NCBI GenBank assembly: GCA_003255025.1
Contig: QANY01005361.1
Span: forward strand, 196,715 to 260,714
DNA: 64,000 bases
Direction of reading: 5' to 3'
DNA from: Datisca glomerata
Lineage: Eukaryota > Streptophyta > Magnoliopsida > Cucurbitales > Datiscaceae
Shown in pieces: positions 46,715 through 60,474 of this stretch. How positions within the stretch are numbered: position 1 is the stretch's first letter; each line of letters opens with the position of its first letter. Both the position numbers and the translations under genes were made by a program. Below the pieces are notes generated by a model. The model saw nothing but the letters and a program-made list of their open reading frames with translations. It had not been told where the DNA came from and did no database searches.

Positions 46715-48625
46715 TGTTAGAATCTGCCCATAAAGTAGTATGCAATAACTATTTATTTGTAATAATTATTTCTCAAACATTAGTATGTAGATTCTTATGA
46801 ATAAATTGAAAGTTTTATTTTAAATTAAAGTACGTTTATAAATTACTCAAGTCCTAGAGCTTTCATCAACAAACGGAGAATAAAGACAGATGCGTATCTA
46901 GACAAACTCTTCTGAGAAAGTTCAGAATAATATTCTCAGTCTTAGGATCGATTGGGCAATCGAATCCGATTACGATTATTAGGTTGAATCAATGGATGCC
47001 AGTCTTGGAACATTGGAGTGGAGACTCAAACGGTTAACCTAGACATGTTATGAACATGTTGAATAGACCGGTAACAAATTAGTTTAGAGCTCAAAATCGT
47101 TTACCAAGCTCTAAATCTAATTGTTACACCTTAAAGATATTTTCATAATTACCTTAATTCTGAGGTGAATACGTAGTTTGACTTAGTTAATTGTAATATT
47201 TGATATGTCAAATGAGTGAGTTTGAATTGACGGGCAATACCTCTACTGTTGGAATTGTATTCAATTAAGTTGGAGTTACGTGATTCACAGATATATAAAT
47301 TCATCGTTCGATTGCGAAAGCAACAATATCACCTTATGCTTTATTGATGAGTGTGTGAATAAATTAATCTGGTCAGGTATTCAAGGAATTGAGTTATTGA
47401 TTAAGACTTGTAAATTGTACTAGACAATTCACTATTATGTCTTTCTTATTCACAGTCAATAAATGAGTTAAGGAAACAATAACAAGAGGGGTAAAACGAT
47501 AATTTTATATTCTATTCTTGTTACTGATATTCACGATGGGCATTTTTTTTAAAATATTATGTGGACCGTGAAAATAAAAAGGATTTATATACACCAACAG
47601 AAAACGTAGCACGCATGAATCGAGAGTTGATTTGACATCGGACCTACAGTGGAGTCATACGAGTCAGGATTAAATAAGTCAGGAATTCGTGGAGATAAAT
47701 TTGCTGAGTATGAATCCTTAACTTTGTTCATGTAGATTCATTCGATTTCAGAAATAGCTCATGAGAACAAGAATAGAGAAACGAAGTAAATTGGATCAAA
47801 ATGTGTTTTGGTGCCAATGCATATTTCCTACACTTATATGTGATGAGTGATGTCACTTAATTAATTAAGTGTGATTATATGTATTGAAATTAATTAGTTT
47901 ATTATTTTCTAATTATTAGACAATTATTAAATAAAAATTAATTAATTAATTGATAATGATAATTTAATTTATTAATTAGATTGATGAATCTCAATATAAC
48001 TCAGACTCTAGGGAATATTACAATTTTCGGCAATTATGAATATATGGTGTGAATTTTCAAAAATTTAAAAATATATGAGTATATTTAAAAATATCAAAAT
48101 TACATTTTATCAATATCTGATAACAATCTAATTATAGATAGATCTTGAATAAGATACAGTTGCTTGTTAACAAAAAAAAAGGAGAAAAATGTTTTCCTTT
48201 CCCTCCCTGTTGCCGCCGAAAATTATATTGAATGAGAAAATTTTTAATTTTTTTTCTTCAATCGTTTTGAGAGTCCACACTCAAATTCCTACACAAAATT
48301 CTCGTGAGATATATTTATGAAATTAATGGGTGGTTGTTGGTGGACGAAATTCATAAATCATTTTTGGAGTTCAAGTGCGTGATTCGGATTCTGAAATTTG
48401 AAGAACACGAAGAACGCTCGAAGGAATTCAGTCAGTTCAGAAATTCTTCGATACAAAGTATATGTAAAAAAAATTATTTCTAACCTTATCTTCTCGTTTA
48501 ATGTCGTATATGCATAATCACACGTTGTTTGATTTTTTGTTATTTAATTTGGTTAAATAAGTTAATTCAAATTTTTTTTTTATATTCCATCCACGTACCA
48601 TTCATGGTTGAAACTTATTTTTAAT
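46715..48625 (+). mobile_element. Copia-type solo LTR, copy 2
   Basis: Begins TGTTAGAATCTGCCCATAAAG and is homologous over most of its length to 28215-29850, in the same orientation. It is longer because of added AT-rich sequence at about 47930-48180. The end is not clear: similarity fades near 48612 and no primer-binding site follows. It begins about 250 bases beyond the 5' end of the LINE. Confidence 0.65.
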
Positions 48626-50440
48626 TAATTTTAAAACTAACCGGTCACAAGAGTAGGAACCATGCCGAGGCAAGAATTGAAGGATGAGCTTGCCTCACCA
48701 TCTTTGACCACTGTTTCATTCCCAGGCCTCCTAACCTCTATACATTTCTGCCTCATCATAATGGGTTTGAGCATTCCTAACATGGTGAGTAGAGGTGTTT
48801 GATAGGTTTGGTCTGAAAACAAGCACGGCCAAAGGTCTCGCACTTGGTGCAACTCTTTGGCAAACCCTCGTTCTCTACTTTTATCACCACTGATCAAAGA
48901 CCACAGCCCTCCAAAGCAGAGATGCAACATTTCTAAGCTTCACCCAAATAGGGACTTTTTTTCAACTCCTATTTGATAAAATTCATGTTTGAATTCCATT
49001 GCTTCAAGATGAGAGGCCTTGAAAGAAGGTGCCATGAAGCTGTCTTAAACACTACATCTTTTATTCCTTGGTTTTAAACTTATAAGAAAAAGCCATTTTC
49101 AGTTAGTTCACATTTACTTACCTAGGCTCAAATAACAACGTGAGAGGGAGGTATTTTTTTTCCAGAAAGTAACCAACAAGAGTGTTCTCCCAATAAGCCA
49201 AGCCACACTGAATGATTTCTTTTGCAAAAGCATACTTCCTGTAGTGGTTTAGGTGACTGGCTTCTCTACTCAGTGGGGTCTCACTAAAGGGTATTTAGTA
49301 TAATCCTTCACTTTACTTACCTAGGTTTAGGGAGCTGGAGTAGGGTTTGGTGAAGAAGGAACTTTAGGTGAAGGGAACAAGAGACTCTCCAGCCCCTTGC
49401 AGCAATCTTTCTAATCGAAGCTCCTCTAAACCTTGGCAAACATTGAACTGCACTTCTCACCATTCTCAGATTTGTGGGAACCTGAGGAAGATGGGGGCAA
49501 TCTCGGCTGAGAGGATGTCCAATCTAAATTGTCCAACCAGATCTGAACGGTCTAAAATGGTTCTAAAAAAAGTACATACCAATGAGATCTAGGTCATCAA
49601 AATCAGATCAGACGACTCTCACTCACCGAACTACCTATATGTCATTGGCTTTCAAATGACAGAATATAAATTCAAGATTTGAACTTAAAACTTACTCTTT
49701 AGTAGAAAAATATAATTATCAATGAGTTGTGTCCTTGACTATATTTATGTTAAATTAGCATAGGTATTAGAATTAGTTGGACTCTGAATATTTGTCATAT
49801 TGAGACATTCGTACGAGTTTTGTAAATAAACCATGAGTGAATCATAAAATTTGATAGAAATATATATATATTGCATCCAATTTCCAATTTACTTTACATA
49901 TGTGGGCACAAGTTTATACCATTAACATCTAAATTTTTATCAACTCATCATATAGAACTTACTAGTTAGGCTATAGAATGATACAAAGTAAAATTTTGAC
50001 ATAAATGTATGATATTACAATATTAAAACAAATGAAAAGTATATTTATAATTATATAAAAAAATATCTCAGGATGAAAAAACTTTTGACTTCTTATTTTA
50101 CCACTTTGATTTGCTCTGTTTTTTTTGTTCTTTTTACCTAGACCATTGAAATTACTTTATATAAGTGTTCAAATTTTATTTCTCAAAATTCTTTTTTTAT
50201 AGTGTGGTAATGAGAACCAGAATTATATTTTTTAACTGAATACCTACTTGTTAGAGTAACAATGTTAAGTACTTTACTATTATCCTTTTTTATATTTTGT
50301 ATTTTATTCAATTATGTGCATTTTAAGAGTATATGTCTAGTTAATCTAAACCTAGTAGAATGTTAGAGACCAAATTAAGAATGAGGGCAAAATTATAAGG
50401 ACCGAGTCAGACCCTTTACCCAAATCGGTGACGTAGTGAT
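48626..50440. other. Intergenic DNA, no gene recognised
   Basis: A 97-codon minus-strand frame (48637-48930) and a 74-codon plus frame (49368-49592) lie in a moderately GC-rich patch, but neither shows a domain; this patch may be old retroelement sequence. From 49.6 kb on the DNA is AT-rich. Confidence 0.4.
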
Positions 50441-50549
50441 AGGCTACAATCAAATAATGAGTGTTGGGTTGTGGGTGGAGGAAAAAGAGGAAGACCAAGG
50501 TGGGACTGCGTCATTGCCCGTTCGCTGCATCCACCATTCAAAGTGCGGA

Positions 50550-50600
50550 ATCCCACATCGAATATACAGGCGGCGTTCCCATTCGCAGATTCGCCTATAA
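50550..50600 (+). promoter_or_regulatory. snRNA-type promoter signature (USE plus TATA)
   Basis: ATCCCACATCG at 50550-50560 is an exact match to the plant snRNA upstream sequence element (RTCCCACATCG). TATAA follows at 50596, 35 bases later. In plants that spacing marks RNA polymerase II snRNA genes, while U6/U3-type polymerase III genes have about 10 bases less. The predicted start is near 50626-50632. I do not recognise a U1, U2, U4 or U5 sequence downstream, so this may be an snoRNA gene, an unknown small RNA, or chance. Confidence 0.4.
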
Positions 50601-50664
50601 TTGGTAGGGTTTCTTTACACGCTTAGCTTACGCTTAAGTTGATCGTCACCCTCACTGATTAAAA

Positions 50665-52380
50665 CTAGAATTAAATAATAAGATCTGTTTTTTTAAGAAG
50701 AATAAGAGGCTGATTATAATATCATAATTGGGTTTAATTAGGTGTTTCCAACCAAAATTTGATAATAAATATTTATTCTTCCTTGCGAATTAGTCATATA
50801 CATTCAATAATAAACATAATTCGATCTTAAGGTAATAAAAAATGAATATTGGCCTCTGAATAGAAAAAAAAAAACCAACCTGCTGAAATAATTTTTTTTT
50901 TTTTTTTACATTTTCTATTTAACAATCCAAATAGATAGGATAATGAGATAACTGTAAAAATGATCAATTTCTCAACTCAAATAATAAAAATGGTCGAAAA
51001 ACTTTTTTTTAAATGATCTGAATAATATAAATAATTTATTCACGTCTGTGTAATTTTTGTAAACAAATTATGTACTTCGGGTAATTCCGGTAATTTTTCT
51101 AAGAAACAAATTTTGACAACTTTTTCAATTTGAATTGAAAAGTTAAATTTTCATATCATTTCTATAGAATAAGACCATCTCACCTTATGGGTTTCAAAAA
51201 ATAGCAGAGCCAAACTATGAAGAATCTTACTGTTTTCTTATACTGTTGGGTTGGGCGATACCAACTTGTCTATTGGAATATTATTTTCACGAAAAATAAA
51301 TTATTTACCTCTTTAATATTAATTTGAAATTAGTTATTAGTTATAAATACGAAAGCCAGTATGGTTTGAATTAATCATGGTTTATGGGTAGGAAAGCAGA
51401 CCAATTATTTGTGTGTATCTGTCACTGTCTTACCCTCCACAACTCATCTTTCCACGATTCGAAAGGGTAATATATTGATTAAATAAATAGTTAACAAAGA
51501 TCAGAAGAGTATGGACAAGTCATACTATGAAGTTGTTTGATATTAAATTATAGAAACTGATCGTGTCATTTATTCATCAATTGTTTGTTATTTCTCTGTT
51601 TTTTTTTAGATCGACATCATTTGTGGTCATATTTCTTTTCTTCAAAACATGAAAAGTTTCTTAGAAAGGTTAAACAATGATCTGATTCTCTGAACAAATT
51701 GGATCTTCAGACATTAAAAACTGGAAGTTGGTCCTATGTAAATGAGATTATTTAGTTATTTTCTCCATAAATTAACTTTATAATAATATTTACTGGAGAT
51801 GATTTCACCCATTGAGTAATAGAGGTTTTCAAAACTTCAATATAAGAAAAAATCTAATAAAATGCAACATGATCTCCGTGAGAAACTTTTTATATGATGA
51901 AACAACAATATGTTAATAAAAACACTTATTTCATTTTCATATTTGTATGAAATATTTGAATGTTTATCAACATGTTTCGGAGCATTTAAAAAAAATTATA
52001 TTAATGTTTTTGTAAAAATATTTTTAAATAGACAAATATATACTCAACTAAAAATTTAGCAAATAAAAGTTATCTAGATGGTATTTTTCAATGCACTAGT
52101 TAAAAAAGACGTGTTTTGCGTGTTAAGTTATATAAAATACACATACAATTTGAAATTAATATTAATATTGAAATAAATAAATTATCTTTAAAAATAATTC
52201 TAAATCTAAATTAAAAGTAAATTAATAATAATAATCAATATATTAGTTTGTTTATAACATTGTTGAAACTGTATTATATAACATTGCTATTTGAAAATAT
52301 ATGGAGATGAATATTAAACAATTTTTCAGATTTTATCATAAATAGATCATTAATTATTCAAAAATATCCATCTCATTTAA
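50665..52380. other. AT-rich intergenic DNA, no gene seen
   Basis: Homopolymer and AT runs dominate (for example poly-T near 50892). No open frame with a recognisable domain. Confidence 0.4.
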
Positions 52381-52382
52381 TT

Positions 52383-52890
52383 TATAGGTATCTAAGAAAT
52401 AAACTAGTGTTGGCCTAAAAATAATCAAAACTCATTTTATGGATACTTGTGTTTCTATTTGCATAATCTTATAAAAATATTAAATTTCACAAGCTATTTT
52501 TAACAAATTATTATTGAATAAAAAATAATAATTTCCACCATATGAATTATATTAAGTGAGAAGATTTGTGAAATTTTAAATTATACTCTATTTTAAAGAG
52601 ACTTGAAAGATAAAATGGAGAATCAAAAGTTTTTCTTCCTTAAGATTTAATTTTATGAGTTTCTAAGAAATAAACTAGTGTTCACCTAAAAATAATGAAA
52701 ACTCATCTTATAGATATTTATGTTTTTATTTGTGTAATGTTATAACAATATTTAATTTTGTAAATTATTTTTAATAAATTATTATTGAATAGAAAATAAT
52801 AATTTTCACTATATGAATTATATTAAATGAGAAGTTATAAAAAATTTAAATTATACTCTATTTTAAAAAGGTTTGAGGAGTAAAATGGAA
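52383..52890. repeat. Diverged tandem duplication, unit about 270 bp
   Basis: Two adjacent copies start with a 'tctaagaaataaactagtgt'-type block at about 52391 and 52662. They run in parallel through 'ttattattgaata', 'atgaattatatta' and 'aattatactctattttaaa' to about 52620 and 52890. Identity is high by eye but indels are present. The surroundings are AT-rich and non-coding. Confidence 0.7.
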
Positions 52891-52978
52891 AATATAAAAT
52901 TTCTTCTCTTTAGTGCCCTTTTAATATATTAAGATAAGATACAATTTATGTGCTTTTAGAAAAACCACTTTCACACTC

Positions 52979-53481
52979 TAGGGGTGTGCACTGTTCGGTT
53001 CTATCGATTAGTAAGACGTTTTTGTAATCAAATTGAATTCATCGGTTACTTATATAACCGAACCGAACCGAACCGAACCAAACCAAACCAAACCGGTGTA
53101 ACCATCCAAATCGAACCGAATATAACCAAAGTAATAGGTTCGATTTGGTTACTTGTAACCGATTCGGTTGCACCCGTAAAACTTCTTAAAATAACAAGAA
53201 TTTTAAACTGAAAACATAATAGGTCAACAATCATATATAGTTTCCATTACTCCATACACTAACCTCCATTCATTATTAATACTACTAAATCCAAATATTC
53301 AACTCAATAACAATAATTAATAATATAAAATGTATATTAAAAAAAACAGTTGTAATCGGTTCGAACCGATTACTGAGTTATTAAAAAAAATAACCGAACC
53401 AAAAATACGGTTAGAATTGGTATATTAAAAAAACCGACCGAACCGATTCAATTTAGTTCGAAAAAAAACTGCACACCCCTA
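52979..53481 (-). mobile_element. hAT-like foldback MITE, copy 2
   Basis: Terminal inverted repeats TAGGGGTGTGCA and TGCACACCCCTA match perfectly. Flanking octamers tcacactc and tcaaactc match at 7 of 8, supporting an 8-bp target duplication. The interior is the reverse complement of the copy at 8028-8562 and has the same 'aaccgaaccgaacc' arms. No coding capacity; small open frames at 52984-53234 are by-products. Confidence 0.85.
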
Positions 53482-53579
53482 TCAAACTCAGCATAAATAA
53501 AGATTATATACTTATCAATATATCCATTTCTTTAACGAATCTCACACCAGAGTTTCGCATGAATGGTTTAATCAAATAT

Positions 53580-53645
53580 CCTCAACCATTTTGTAAAAAA
53601 AAAAATCCTCAACCATTTTGTAAAAAAAAAAATCCTCAACCATAT
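53580..53645. repeat. 27-bp tandem repeat, 2.4 copies
   Basis: The unit 'cctcaaccattttgt' plus eleven A and a T is repeated twice exactly, followed by a partial third copy. It lies about 250 bases beyond the CDC48B stop codon, in or just past its 3' UTR. Confidence 0.9.
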
Positions 53646-53895
53646 CCTCATCCATATTGTTTTATTCAAGTATATAACTGTTGAAATTGCAAAAAAAAAC
53701 ATTAAATAGTTAGAATTATCTTAAATTTAAAGCATTACAAAAATTCTCTCAATTACAATCTTGCTAGCAACTACACTCAAAATTGATATTAAGCCACAAT
53801 TACAAAATTATTCCTAATTAAATATCACTCGACCAGAAGAAAACGAATAAAGAAAATAAAAAGAGAAAAGCAAGCACACGGCTGGGGGTATTCTT

Positions 53896-56800
53896 TTATG
53901 TGGCTAAACTATGTGATATTTGATCTTTCTGAGACAGAATATATTTAGTAACAAGCAACACACAGCAGCTAAGAGCAGCTACCTTAACAACAGTGACCAA
54001 ATTCACAACATTCTTTTTCCCATTGCTGCTGCCTTCGTTTGAGATCATCCCGGAACGTGACTTCATAAACGATGAATATAATTCGACTTCAGCTTTGGTT
54101 AATGCTGGTTTTAGAGAATGTTTTACAGTCTGAAAATGACGATCACACACGACAGTGGCAGATATATCTTCTCTTAAAGCTAAGATCCCGGCTTCCTTAC
54201 ATAGGCCCTCTAGTTCAGCTCCTGTGAAAAGCTCCGTGTCTTCCGCTATTCGTCTGAGATTAACATCATCTCTGATTTTCATCTTTCGAGTATGTACGCT
54301 AAGGATCTCATATCTAGCTTCTAGATCTGGCGGTGGTACATAGAGCACCTGAAATTGCATTAAAAGAGCAACTGTTAATGAGTCTACTAATTGTGCGTAA
54401 AATTAAACAACCAGCAAGATCACTTCTCAAAAACCTAGGTGTTCGAGAAGAGTAACCGTTAAGAGGCATATCCAAACCATGTGGGATGATACCATTCCAA
54501 CACTCTTCTGGACCACAACACAGTTGTTGAAATAAACAACAGCATATCAAACGGTCCGAATTAAGGCGGCAGAAATAAAGGTCCAACCAAGCTCTAATAT
54601 CAAATTGAAACACTCAGTCCAATCACTCCTTAATACTTAGGTGTTAGGGAGAAGAGTACTGGAGTCTTATAACTAGTACAAAATGAGCATATTCAAGCAA
54701 TATGAGACACACTCCAACACGTAACGGTAGTCCTTCGACAAAAGTAAGGCATTCTCCTGTTTCCCCTCTACATTAGAATAGAATAAAAACCGCTTAATAA
54801 TTAAGGCGGTTGACATGCGTTAAAATTCTGTGTAATCCAATTAATAATGACTTGTTTATTCTTTAACATAAGCTAACAACGGACAAACTTTTAAGATACG
54901 AAAGGGCAAAGTAAGTAGCAGTTCTCACCAAGTCAAACCGTCCCGGACGCATAAGAGCAGCATCAATAGCATGAGGGCGATTTGTAGCAGCTAAAATGAG
55001 AATTCCCTAAAGAATAGAGGATTAAAAAAACATGGGAATGAATTATTTTTTTATTAAGTAAAGAATATAATTTGTGGATTTTATAACACTAACTTTAGCT
55101 TCTTCCAACCCATCCATTTCAGTCAGCAAAGTAGATAGAAGCCTCTCTCCCACTGTAACATTGCTGCTAGAACTACCACCTCTGACATTAGAAAGAAGAT
55201 CAAAAAGTTGAAAACCGATATTACTCTCCAAGTACATAAATTGCTCGAACAGTGTATACCAATGAAGTAGTTAACGCGAGGAAAGATTTATTTTCTATTT
55301 GCAGTATTTCTGAAGGACAACGTCTAATGTGACTATCAGGGTAAAGTTTGGGGAGAGCCTTTCATGCAAAATTACTCACCGTTTGGCAGCAACAACATCA
55401 GCCTCATCAAAGAATATTATGCTTGGAGCAGCAAGGCGAGCTCTCTGGAATGTATGACGCAACAGAGCTTCTCCCTCTCCAACATACATGGAATACAGCT
55501 CTGCACCACTGAAGAAAGTTTATCATTTCAAGTTATACAACTACTTGTTCAGTATTATTTAAATCAAAGTTCAACAGAAGCATAAAACTGCAAAATGTGT
55601 TAAAATCGTATTGGTAATGTCGGAGAAGCCAAAGACAGTTATATATGAAAGCTAATTTTATCTACTTACTTCTAGACAAGATTAAACACATATAGACTTG
55701 GAGGGAAAAGAATAACTATTTTACACTCCTTGCCTGATCTGGAAAAGACACTAGTTGATAGTTTCAATGAGAAACCCTGAATACTCGTTGTTGATCAACT
55801 AAACTGAAGCAGACTTACTGCTAGGAGGCAATTTCTTTTCATTTTTTCTGTGACAAAACATTGCTGAGACCCATTAGGGCGTAAGACTAGGCAAGCTCCG
55901 GGCCAAGAGGCTTTTTATCAATCAATTGTATCATACTTGATTCCCATGTGCTTCACCTTTAATTTGTTTTAGTTTCTTTTAGCAAGGGTTTTAAAATTCA
56001 TTATAAACAAATGCCTTGCACATACTTCATATTAACAATAGTGGAGTCTTTCCTTACCAACATAGTTTAAGGGCAATACCAAGCCAAGAGAATGGAGCAA
56101 AAACCAAGAAATGTCTCAGCTTCTAGCAAGTATGCCCCTAGGGGTTGAACCTCGGTGGCAATTCCGCACACCATAGGTTCCTTCAGCTCCTCTTAAAGGA
56201 GAGTGGGCTACACTAGAGCCGGCTTCCTTCAGCTCCTCTTAAAGGAGAGTTCACCGATCCATAGGCCAATGAAATCTGCATCTCTCTTGCGTCCCTCTTG
56301 ATCTCGGGGAGTGAGGACCCTCTCACTTAAAATGAACTCTTTCGTTGCCAAAGGGTAATCATGTTATACAAATTTCCCTGATCAACAATTACAGGCACTA
56401 AAGATTCCTCTTTTACGTCCATTATAGAAAAAAGGATGCACATAAGTCTCTCAATTTGGATAATTATTATCAGACATTTCATGAAAAACAAAGTGGCATA
56501 CAATTTGGAGGAAAGGAGACAACCTCAGGGAAAAAAATGATGCCTGGGCAGCATGGGCTGCAGCTTTAGCAAGGGTTGTTTTGGAGCAACCTGGAGGCCC
56601 ATGCAGAAGAATTCCTCGTACGGGTGATATACCCAGCCTTGAGAATGCAGCAGAATGTTTAATGGGCCACTCAACAGCTTGCTGAAGCTTTTTCTGTCAA
56701 TGTCAGCACATTACACGCAATCACCATCAGATTCCCTTGAAAAAGTAAAATGGAAGTGAGAGATTACAGACCTTCAAATCTTTCAGTCCCCCTATGTCTT

Positions 56801-59800
56801 CCCATGTCACCTTGGGAACTTCAACAGTAACACCTCTGGTTATGCTTGGACCAACTACTAATCTTGCAAGCTTCCAGTCATCCACTGTAACACAAAGCAT
56901 AACAGCATCTTCATTTGTCTCTATTGACCTTCTATGTGCAGACATAGTCGCCTCACGACACAAAGCCTCTAAGTCAGCTCCAACATATCCATTGCAAGAT
57001 GCAGCTATGAGTCGTAAGTCAACTTCAGGATCCAAAGGAACCTTTCTTGTGTAGAGCTGCACAATATTTAACATTCCATAACAGCCGCATACAGTTTAGT
57101 CATCTTTAACTGTGGCCTAACGCAAAGGGTCAAGCTGTAAAAGAAATAACTGGCAACAATTTGTGAGTATGATGGCTTCCACTAACCAAATGACCTTAAT
57201 GATGGTTCTAAAATCCTAACACTTTCAATCACCTTAAGGATTTGGTAGCGTTCCTCCTCAGTGGGCGTTGTTACTTCAATTTCGGCATCAAAACGTCCTG
57301 ACCTTCTTAATGCGGGGTCAATTGCATCCACTCTGTACATGAAGAATTGAGCATACTTGAACAAACAATAGACACATAATTGCACAAAATATACACAGGT
57401 TTGACGAGTGATTCAATATACAGAACACATAAATATGTAGGTGACACTTGACAGCTCTGAAGATATATCAGGTACAATAGCTCCAGAGAAGCTTTTTATT
57501 ATCCACTGAGATAACAAAAAATAAAAGCAAGTATGACTTTACGGTTTGCAGAAACATTATCTGCTGAACATACCACTTGAAGTGACCAGAAACTGACCTG
57601 TTAGTTGACGCTACCACAGCAACCTGTATTCCAGAGACTGATGATGGCTTACTGGTGTCCATTAGTGCAAAGAGTTGAGAGGCTATACGGACGTCTTGCT
57701 CCCTCCTGCAGTTGACACATCAAAGAAGTGTGAATAAAGTCATCTCCCCTTGCAAGGTTTAATCAGAGTAAAAAGAGAACAAAAGCCCAAGTAAGACTTT
57801 ATAAAAGCAATTCCCTCCTAATAAGTGTTTTCCTTCACCAACTACGGTTCAATTGTGTCATCAATGCATTAGGTGACTCCTGTAATAAAGCTCTCGCTTA
57901 CAATATTTTGCAGAGATTAAGTACAATCCACCCATCAGTGAGTTTTGGGGAAAATATTAAGAAGTGAGTATTACAAATGCAACAAATTTTCAAGTATTAT
58001 AAATTATAGATAGACCATAATCATAACATTTCATCTTTCTTCATCTTTTGTGTAAGTAAAATCATAGGTGCTCAAATATCCCAGGAAAGGAGAATACACC
58101 CATAAGTATAGCTCAAAATCCAAAGCCACCAGTCAATCCTCTGAACATATCATGAACTGGACTATTTCCGCAAAACTATTTTAGCCTAACAATTGAGAGA
58201 TCATTCTAATTTTAAGACCTCATTTTTTAATAGAACTATAGGTTTTTTACGAAACCTCACTTTTTGAAAACCTCATGGCTCATTTCTCTCTTTCCACACC
58301 ATAGAAGCAAATCGGTGGAACTTCTACGCACACAACTCTGACACAAAACTGCAATGCATCAGAAGATAATTTCAAAATTCTTCAAAATATTAACATGGCA
58401 GCCATCCATGCTCCTTTTCTCTCCAACCGTCAATAAAAAGAATGGCCTCCAATGTCAGTGTCCACGTAAAGATGAAATTACTCAGTTTTATCCTTTTAAG
58501 AAAATACCATACTACTATCCGTCCTCCCTCCTAAAGCCATATAGGAATTATATGAGAATTTAAGGACATAGAATCCGCCTGATAGTCTGTTTTACCAATA
58601 TCTAGTTCTATCTTCATCTCTTGAATAGTTCCTGGGAACCAAATAATGGCTTCCGTCACCAATTCATGCAACAGCTTGAAAAAACTTAAATTCCACAAGA
58701 TTCTCTCTTCAAATCATGGCTTCCTTCACTCATGTATTCTACAAGTAGAAAAACTACAAATACAGAAAGGAATTCGGCTCAACGTTGACATATTGTCAGG
58801 CATGCCAAAATGGAATATAAGATTCTTATGCTACAGCAACTTGCTGTAGTTTAACTTCTTTCCTTTCCAAAAACTGCATCTGCAATGATATTTTTCAGAT
58901 AACAGATCACCACCGACTGGCTTGATCCCCAAATTCACAATTTACCTTCCTCCATAAGCTATACCTTTCTCCTTCAAGTCTCCAACTATTTCAGCCATAG
59001 ATATATATACCAAGCAAAACTCCTAACCTCTGTGATGAACTAATTAGCACAAAATTCTACTTACAAAAACCACTTATAGCTTTCACTATAGTACATCATC
59101 CAATTACCTATATAACAGTCCTTGCGAGGAATATGAACGCTTTTTGAAATTATAAAAAGAGAGTATATTTTATTGTCGATAAATATTATTTGAGTGACTC
59201 CTTGTTATAAGAAACTATATTATTTGAGTAACTCCTTGGACCACCAAAGTGTACTTGTCAAAGCATAACTCTGAAGCCACACTATATCGACCAATAATTA
59301 GAAGTCAAACCGACAGCTCATATAGCATCATCAGTTTACCTGGAATCACGACGAGGGCAAAGTGCATCAATTTCATCTATGAAGATGACTGCTGGCTTGC
59401 CTAAAGCTGCATGAGATGATGCCTCTGAGAAGGCCTCTCGCATAATTTTCTCACTTTCTCCAGCATGTGCTCTATGAACTGAATGTGGGCTGCATAAATA
59501 CATGCAGAAGAAGATGTAAACAGCAGAGTATCAACATGAAATGCTAGAGAAGTCTCTCGAAAACATGAAATCAAAATGAAAAAAATTCATAGATGGCTAA
59601 ATAAAAGACGACAAGAAAGAATTAAAAACAAAGGAATATATAATACCTGATAACGATTAGATGTGCATCACATTCCCGAACAACTGCACGTACTAAGCTT
59701 GTCTAACGATGAAAAGGAAGTTAAAGCACAGAAAAGCAAACATTAAGGATCCACCGAACAAAATTTGGAAAAAATTCACTTTTTTGGCACAAAAAGTGTA

Positions 59801-60407
59801 ACGTAAAATGACACTGGAGAACACAAAAAAACTAAGATATATTTCATCTCATAGAATCCACACGTCTAAAAAATCTCTGAAAACTTCCTTACTGTCTATT
59901 TACAAAAATCATGTGATGATTGGGTTAAAACCATTTCATTCCACAAACGGAAAGACACATAGTTTGGTTCCCCAGAAGTCAAATTAAAGGGAAAAAACAT
60001 TCTTTTGGAATTGAAAAAATAAATATATCAATGAACACAGTGATTTTTCAATCTGCATAAATGGAGATGAGACAATAATTACAAGATAATATTTCTCCAC
60101 ATTGGAGTACCAACAAGAAACATGTTTAAAAACGGAAAAGGGAAACTAAAAAGGTGCACAGACCTCAACTACAAAAATCAGTAATAACACTACTAATCCA
60201 TGCTTTGACAGCTTTAGCACGCAACATTTAATTATTAATGGACAATTATGCATACGGAGCTTGAGGTTGATATGTACCTTTCCAGTGCCAGGGGAACCGT
60301 ACAATAGCAAACCTCGGGGCCACTGAAAGCATTACAAAAACACAATAGCTACTGAGTTAAACCATAATGAAAAAACAACCAAGAAGAAGATAATATAACT
60401 GCAAAGC

Positions 60408-60474
<67 letters not shown>

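Noticed and set aside
28215..48625. The two Copia LTR copies as the ends of one large retrotransposon
   Set aside because: The interval holds two host genes and a LINE on mixed strands and no Copia gag or pol; independent solo LTRs are simpler.
50490..50520. U4 snRNA gene on the minus strand
   Set aside because: Only about 14 bases resemble the U4 5' region; the rest of U4, including the Sm site and 3' hairpin, is absent.
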